From positions 1 to 8,332 of the forward strand of contig URTQ01000066.1 of assembly GCA_900550855.1 (NCBI GenBank): DNA of 8,332 bases. Reading direction: 5' to 3'. The notes under the pieces are model-generated. The model was not told the origin of the DNA and made no database searches. It saw nothing but the letters and a program-made list of their open reading frames with translations. Shown piece after piece: positions 6,496-8,332 of the stretch (position 1 is the stretch's first letter; each line of letters begins with the position of its first letter). This DNA comes from an uncultured Eubacteriales bacterium (GTDB lineage Bacteria; Bacillota; Clostridia; Christensenellales; CAG-917). The position numbers and the translations under genes were made by a program.

Positions 6496-6585
6496 AAAAC
6501 CCCGTTTGCCAAAATGCCGACAACTCGGATTTCGTCAGACGGGGTTTGAATTCAAACCCTCAAAATCGTTTTGAGAAAACGATTT
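6496..6585 (-). promoter_or_regulatory. Overlapping alternative hairpins between dehydrogenase and ABC exporter
   Basis: Four stems compete. AAATCGTTTT/AAAACGATTT (6563-6585, 3-nt loop) overlaps CTCAAAA/TTTTGAG (6559-6575). The perfect palindrome GGGTTTGAATTCAAACCC (6542-6559) shares bases with the 9-bp stem AAACCCCGT/ACGGGGTTT (6497-6505 with 6539-6547). The last stem encloses an inner hairpin, CCGA-CAAC-TCGG (6517-6528), and on the minus strand is followed by a pyrimidine-rich run. Parts probably terminate the dehydrogenase transcript. The overlapping geometry also fits an attenuator for the exporter. A possible -10 box, TATACT (6494-6489), lacks a fitting -35 box. Confidence 0.5.
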
Positions 6586-6591
6586 CGATTT

Positions 6592-7821
6592 TTACATAAT
6601 TTCGCGGTAGATAGCCTCGATTTCTTTCTTACCCCAAACTTGCGGACAGGGATAAAGCGGATTTGCTTCCGCATATGCGTGCGCTATCATACGAGGCAAA
6701 CGTTCTTCTTCGATAAGTTTGCCGCCGTCGCGTGACAAAATCTTGGTTGGAATGTTCATTGCGGCGTTCATATCTTCGATCCACTTGATGAACAAATTTG
6801 CTTTTTCTTCGTTGGTCTTGCCGCCGAGGTTGATGCAGTCGGCAAGTTGAGCGAGTTTCTTGTGTGCGGATTTGCCGTACGCTTTCAAAACGTGCGGAAG
6901 AATGACCGCGTTTGCAAGGCCGTGAGGTACGCCGTATTCGCCGCCGAGCGTGTGCGCGACTGCGTGGACGTAACCGACGTATGCGCGAGTGAACGCCTTA
7001 CCCGCAAGATATGCGGCTTTTTGCATTTCGACTCTCGCTTCGAGGTCGTCGCCGTGATCGTAGGCTTGTTTGAGGTATTTGTGAATGAGTTGCACTGCCT
7101 CGATAGCCTCTTTCTTGGTTTGTTTGGTGTTCTCGCCGCCGATGTACGCTTCAACCGCGTGAGTGAGAGCGTCCATACCCGTCGTAGAAGTAAGGTGAGG
7201 CGGAAGAGATTTTGTGAGTTCGGGGTCCATAACGACGTATCTCGGAATGAGGAACGGGTCGTTGATAGGATATTTTTCGTGCGTTTCGGGGTTGGAAATA
7301 ACCGCGGCAAGCGTTGCTTCACTGCCCGTACCCGAAGTTGTCGGAATTGCGACGAGCGGGGGAAGTTTGTGACCCGTGATCATAATTTTAAGCACGCCCT
7401 TCATTTGCGGAACGCTCTTTTTGGGGCACGCGACTCTTGCGCCGATACCTTTTGCGCAGTCCATTGCACTGCCGCCGCCGAGTGCCACGATCGCGTCACA
7501 GTTGTTGTCGTGATACATTTTGAGTCCTTCTTCGATGTTTTGAATGGTCGGATTCGGAACGACGTCGTGATAGCAGCAACTCTTCATACCCTCTGCTTCG
7601 CACGCAGCCATAATGGGATCTGCCTTACCGCTTGAAAAAAGGAATCCGTCGGTGACGATAAGAATGCTCTTAAAGCCGTTGTCCTTCAAGAATTTGGGAA
7701 GTTGAGAAATACTGCCCGGACCGGACAAGGTCTTTTTGCATTGATTCCACGGCAACAAAAACATTGCCAAACGCATTGATTGCTGGAAGATACGGCAACC
7801 CATCTTAGTAAAAATGTTCAT
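6592..7821 (-). CDS. Iron-containing (group III) alcohol dehydrogenase
   Basis: This 409-residue cytosolic enzyme is predicted to reduce aldehydes to alcohols, or the reverse, with NAD(P)H and a divalent metal, usually iron. An N-terminal Rossmann-like domain carries GGGSAMDCAKG (115-125) and PTTSGTGSE (160-168) for the dinucleotide. The C-terminal helical domain carries the metal ligands Asp217 and His221 (GMDALTHAVEAY), His286 (VHA) and His300 (PHG), with the conserved His290 between them. All key residues are intact and the length is normal. About 20 hydrophobic and basic residues precede the first conserved segment (32-38). The start at 7821 is chosen because GGAGG lies six bases upstream; a longer in-frame start at 7887 would run into the promoter. 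The family includes butanol, 1,3-propanediol and lactaldehyde enzymes; substrate is undetermined. In a fermenter it would regenerate NAD+ by making alcohols. Confidence 0.94.
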   Translation of the reverse strand: MNIFTKMGCRIFQQSMRLAMFLLPWNQCKKTLSGPGSISQLPKFLKDNGFKSILIVTDGFLFSSGKADPIMAACEAEGMKSCCYHDVVPNPTIQNIEEGLKMYHDNNCDAIVALGGGSAMDCAKGIGARVACPKKSVPQMKGVLKIMITGHKLPPLVAIPTTSGTGSEATLAAVISNPETHEKYPINDPFLIPRYVVMDPELTKSLPPHLTSTTGMDALTHAVEAYIGGENTKQTKKEAIEAVQLIHKYLKQAYDHGDDLEARVEMQKAAYLAGKAFTRAYVGYVHAVAHTLGGEYGVPHGLANAVILPHVLKAYGKSAHKKLAQLADCINLGGKTNEEKANLFIKWIEDMNAAMNIPTKILSRDGGKLIEEERLPRMIAHAYAEANPLYPCPQVWGKKEIEAIYREIM

Positions 7822-7834
7822 TGTTTTCCTCCGA

Positions 7835-7852
7835 ATGCGGCGAAAACCGCAT
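7835..7852 (-). other. Hairpin next to the dehydrogenase ribosome binding site
   Basis: A 6-bp stem (ATGCGG with CCGCAT) with a 6-nt loop lies two bases upstream of the GGAGG motif (7832-7828) in the mRNA leader. It would leave the ribosome binding site single-stranded and may act as a 5' stabiliser. No known riboswitch is recognised. Confidence 0.5.
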
Positions 7853-7874
7853 ATATTGAGTATTAAGTAATAGT

Positions 7875-7903
7875 ATTTTAGCACCAAATATACAAATGCA
7901 CAA
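7875..7903 (-). promoter_or_regulatory. Probable promoter of the alcohol dehydrogenase gene
   Basis: On the minus strand, -10 TAAAAT (7880-7875) lies 17 nt after a weak -35 TTGTGC (7903-7898). The start codon is about 53 nt downstream. The weak -35 suggests dependence on an activator or on the AT-rich upstream DNA. Confidence 0.62.
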
Positions 7904-7906
7904 GAA

Positions 7907-7934
7907 AATAATGAATATTAATTAATAATGAATA
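7907..7934. repeat. AT-rich direct repeat upstream of the dehydrogenase promoter
   Basis: AATAATGAATA occurs at 7907-7917 and 7924-7934 (17-nt period) inside an almost pure A+T tract that is also nearly palindromic (about 7919-7942). It sits just upstream of the weak -35 box, where an UP element or activator site would lie. Confidence 0.45.
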
Positions 7935-7977
7935 ATTAATTACTTTGCGCCGAATGCAAAACAAAAAGAATTAAAAC

Positions 7978-8217
7978 TTCCCCCTTCCTCACGTGTTTCC
8001 CCCACTGTCGTTCCCCCTCTGCACAAGTTTGAGGGAACCCACGACGTCCGCTCCGCGTGGGGCAACACTCAGCACTCGCATAGATAGGGACATTTCTCTA
8101 CTTATGCCACTGCGCTTTGTGCGCCAGCTTCGCACCCAAACGGCGCATTCGCCTGTACTATACGTCAAGCTCGGCGTTCGCTTCCTCGCCGTCTTGCGGC
8201 TCGTGTTCCGTCTTTGA
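7978..8217. other. GC-rich, hairpin-prone non-coding island
   Basis: This 240-nt stretch contrasts sharply with the AT-rich DNA on both sides. It contains C-runs near 7979-8017 and several stem-loops: GTTCCC/GGGAAC (8010-8015 with 8033-8038), CCCACG/CGTGGG (8038-8043 with 8056-8061), GTGCG/CGCAC (8119-8123 with 8131-8135) and GGCG-CATT-CGCC (8142-8153). An open frame on the plus strand (7993-8217) has no ribosome binding site and a low-complexity, Arg/Leu/Pro/Thr-rich translation, so I do not call it a gene. It may be a dispersed repeat, a structured RNA, or the remnant of a mobile element. Confidence 0.4.
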
Positions 8218-8261
8218 AATTACAAATTCCGTTTATGAGTAGGCTACGAATAAGCGTTTAT

Positions 8262-8288
8262 TAAAAGTCCGCGATATAAATCGCGGAC
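8262..8288 (-). terminator. Probable intrinsic terminator for a minus-strand gene beyond the right edge
   Basis: A perfect 9-bp stem (GTCCGCGAT, 8267-8275, with ATCGCGGAC, 8280-8288) has a 4-nt loop. On the minus strand it is followed directly by TTTT, as for a short terminator of a transcript entering from the right. Confidence 0.6.
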
Positions 8289-8295
8289 GACGGTT

Positions 8296-8324
8296 TTGCT
8301 CATTTTTTCTATAAAAATTATAAA
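8296..8324 (+). promoter_or_regulatory. Possible plus-strand promoter at the right edge
   Basis: TTGCTC (8296-8301) and TATAAA (8319-8324) are spaced by 17 nt in AT-rich DNA. No gene follows within the window, so it cannot be tested by context. Confidence 0.35.
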
Positions 8325-8332
8325 TACAACTT

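Noticed and set aside
6341..6523. 60-codon minus-strand frame overlapping the exporter start, possible leader peptide
   Set aside because: It begins with TTG, has no Shine-Dalgarno, and its translation shows nothing recognisable. A leader peptide like that of bmrCD is imaginable but not supported.
8244..8303. 19-codon minus-strand frame at the right edge, perhaps the tail of a longer gene
   Set aside because: It contains the 9-bp terminator-like hairpin, has no ribosome binding site, and its upstream part is outside the window. Too short to support.

Overview
This is a moderate-GC chromosomal stretch, probably from an anaerobic, gut-type Clostridia/Firmicutes bacterium. The indications are strong GGAGG-type ribosome binding sites, sigma-A-like promoters, short intrinsic terminators, and a gene set typical of that group: a group III iron-dependent alcohol dehydrogenase, a BmrCD/LmrCD-like heterodimeric ABC exporter, a DgkB/YegS-like lipid kinase, and a flavoprotein behind a MerR-type promoter. 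The species cannot be named from the sequence.

Layout. Positions 1-420 are non-coding and rich in repeats and hairpins. A 55-nt element occurs twice (1-55 and 189-243) and folds into three consecutive triloop hairpins. A composite terminator lies between the copies, and a predicted four-way junction lies at 303-367. One plus-strand gene follows (487-954), a small membrane protein with a C-terminal zinc ribbon and a near-consensus promoter. It shares a bidirectional terminator (1038-1076) with a convergent flavodoxin-fold, possibly Fe-S, flavoprotein (1110-1649, minus). That gene has a 19-bp-spacer promoter carrying a perfect AdhR/NmlR-type operator. The remaining genes are also on the minus strand: a diacylglycerol-kinase-family lipid kinase (1880-2746) with its own promoter and terminator, two translationally coupled ABC exporter half-transporters (2870-4636 and 4636-6426), and an iron-containing alcohol dehydrogenase (6592-7821). 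The right end (7822-8332) is non-coding. It holds the dehydrogenase promoter, an AT-rich tract with a direct repeat, a GC-rich hairpin-prone island (about 7978-8217), and a hairpin with promoter-like boxes at the edge.

How the genes fit together. The two ABC subunits form one machine. The first-translated subunit has a canonical LSGGQ but a degenerate Walker B (Asp for Glu) and no switch histidine. The second has intact catalytic residues but a divergent FSQGQ signature. This is the complementary pattern of heterodimers with one consensus and one degenerate ATP site. The intergenic segment before the pair can form several mutually exclusive hairpins and offers no good promoter or Shine-Dalgarno, so structure-dependent control is possible. 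The flavoprotein promoter suggests induction by a thiol/electrophile- or aldehyde-sensing MerR regulator encoded outside this window.

I see no CRISPR array, transposase, tRNA or rRNA, and no clearly new multi-gene system. The least explained material is the structured repeat DNA at both ends and the exporter leader.
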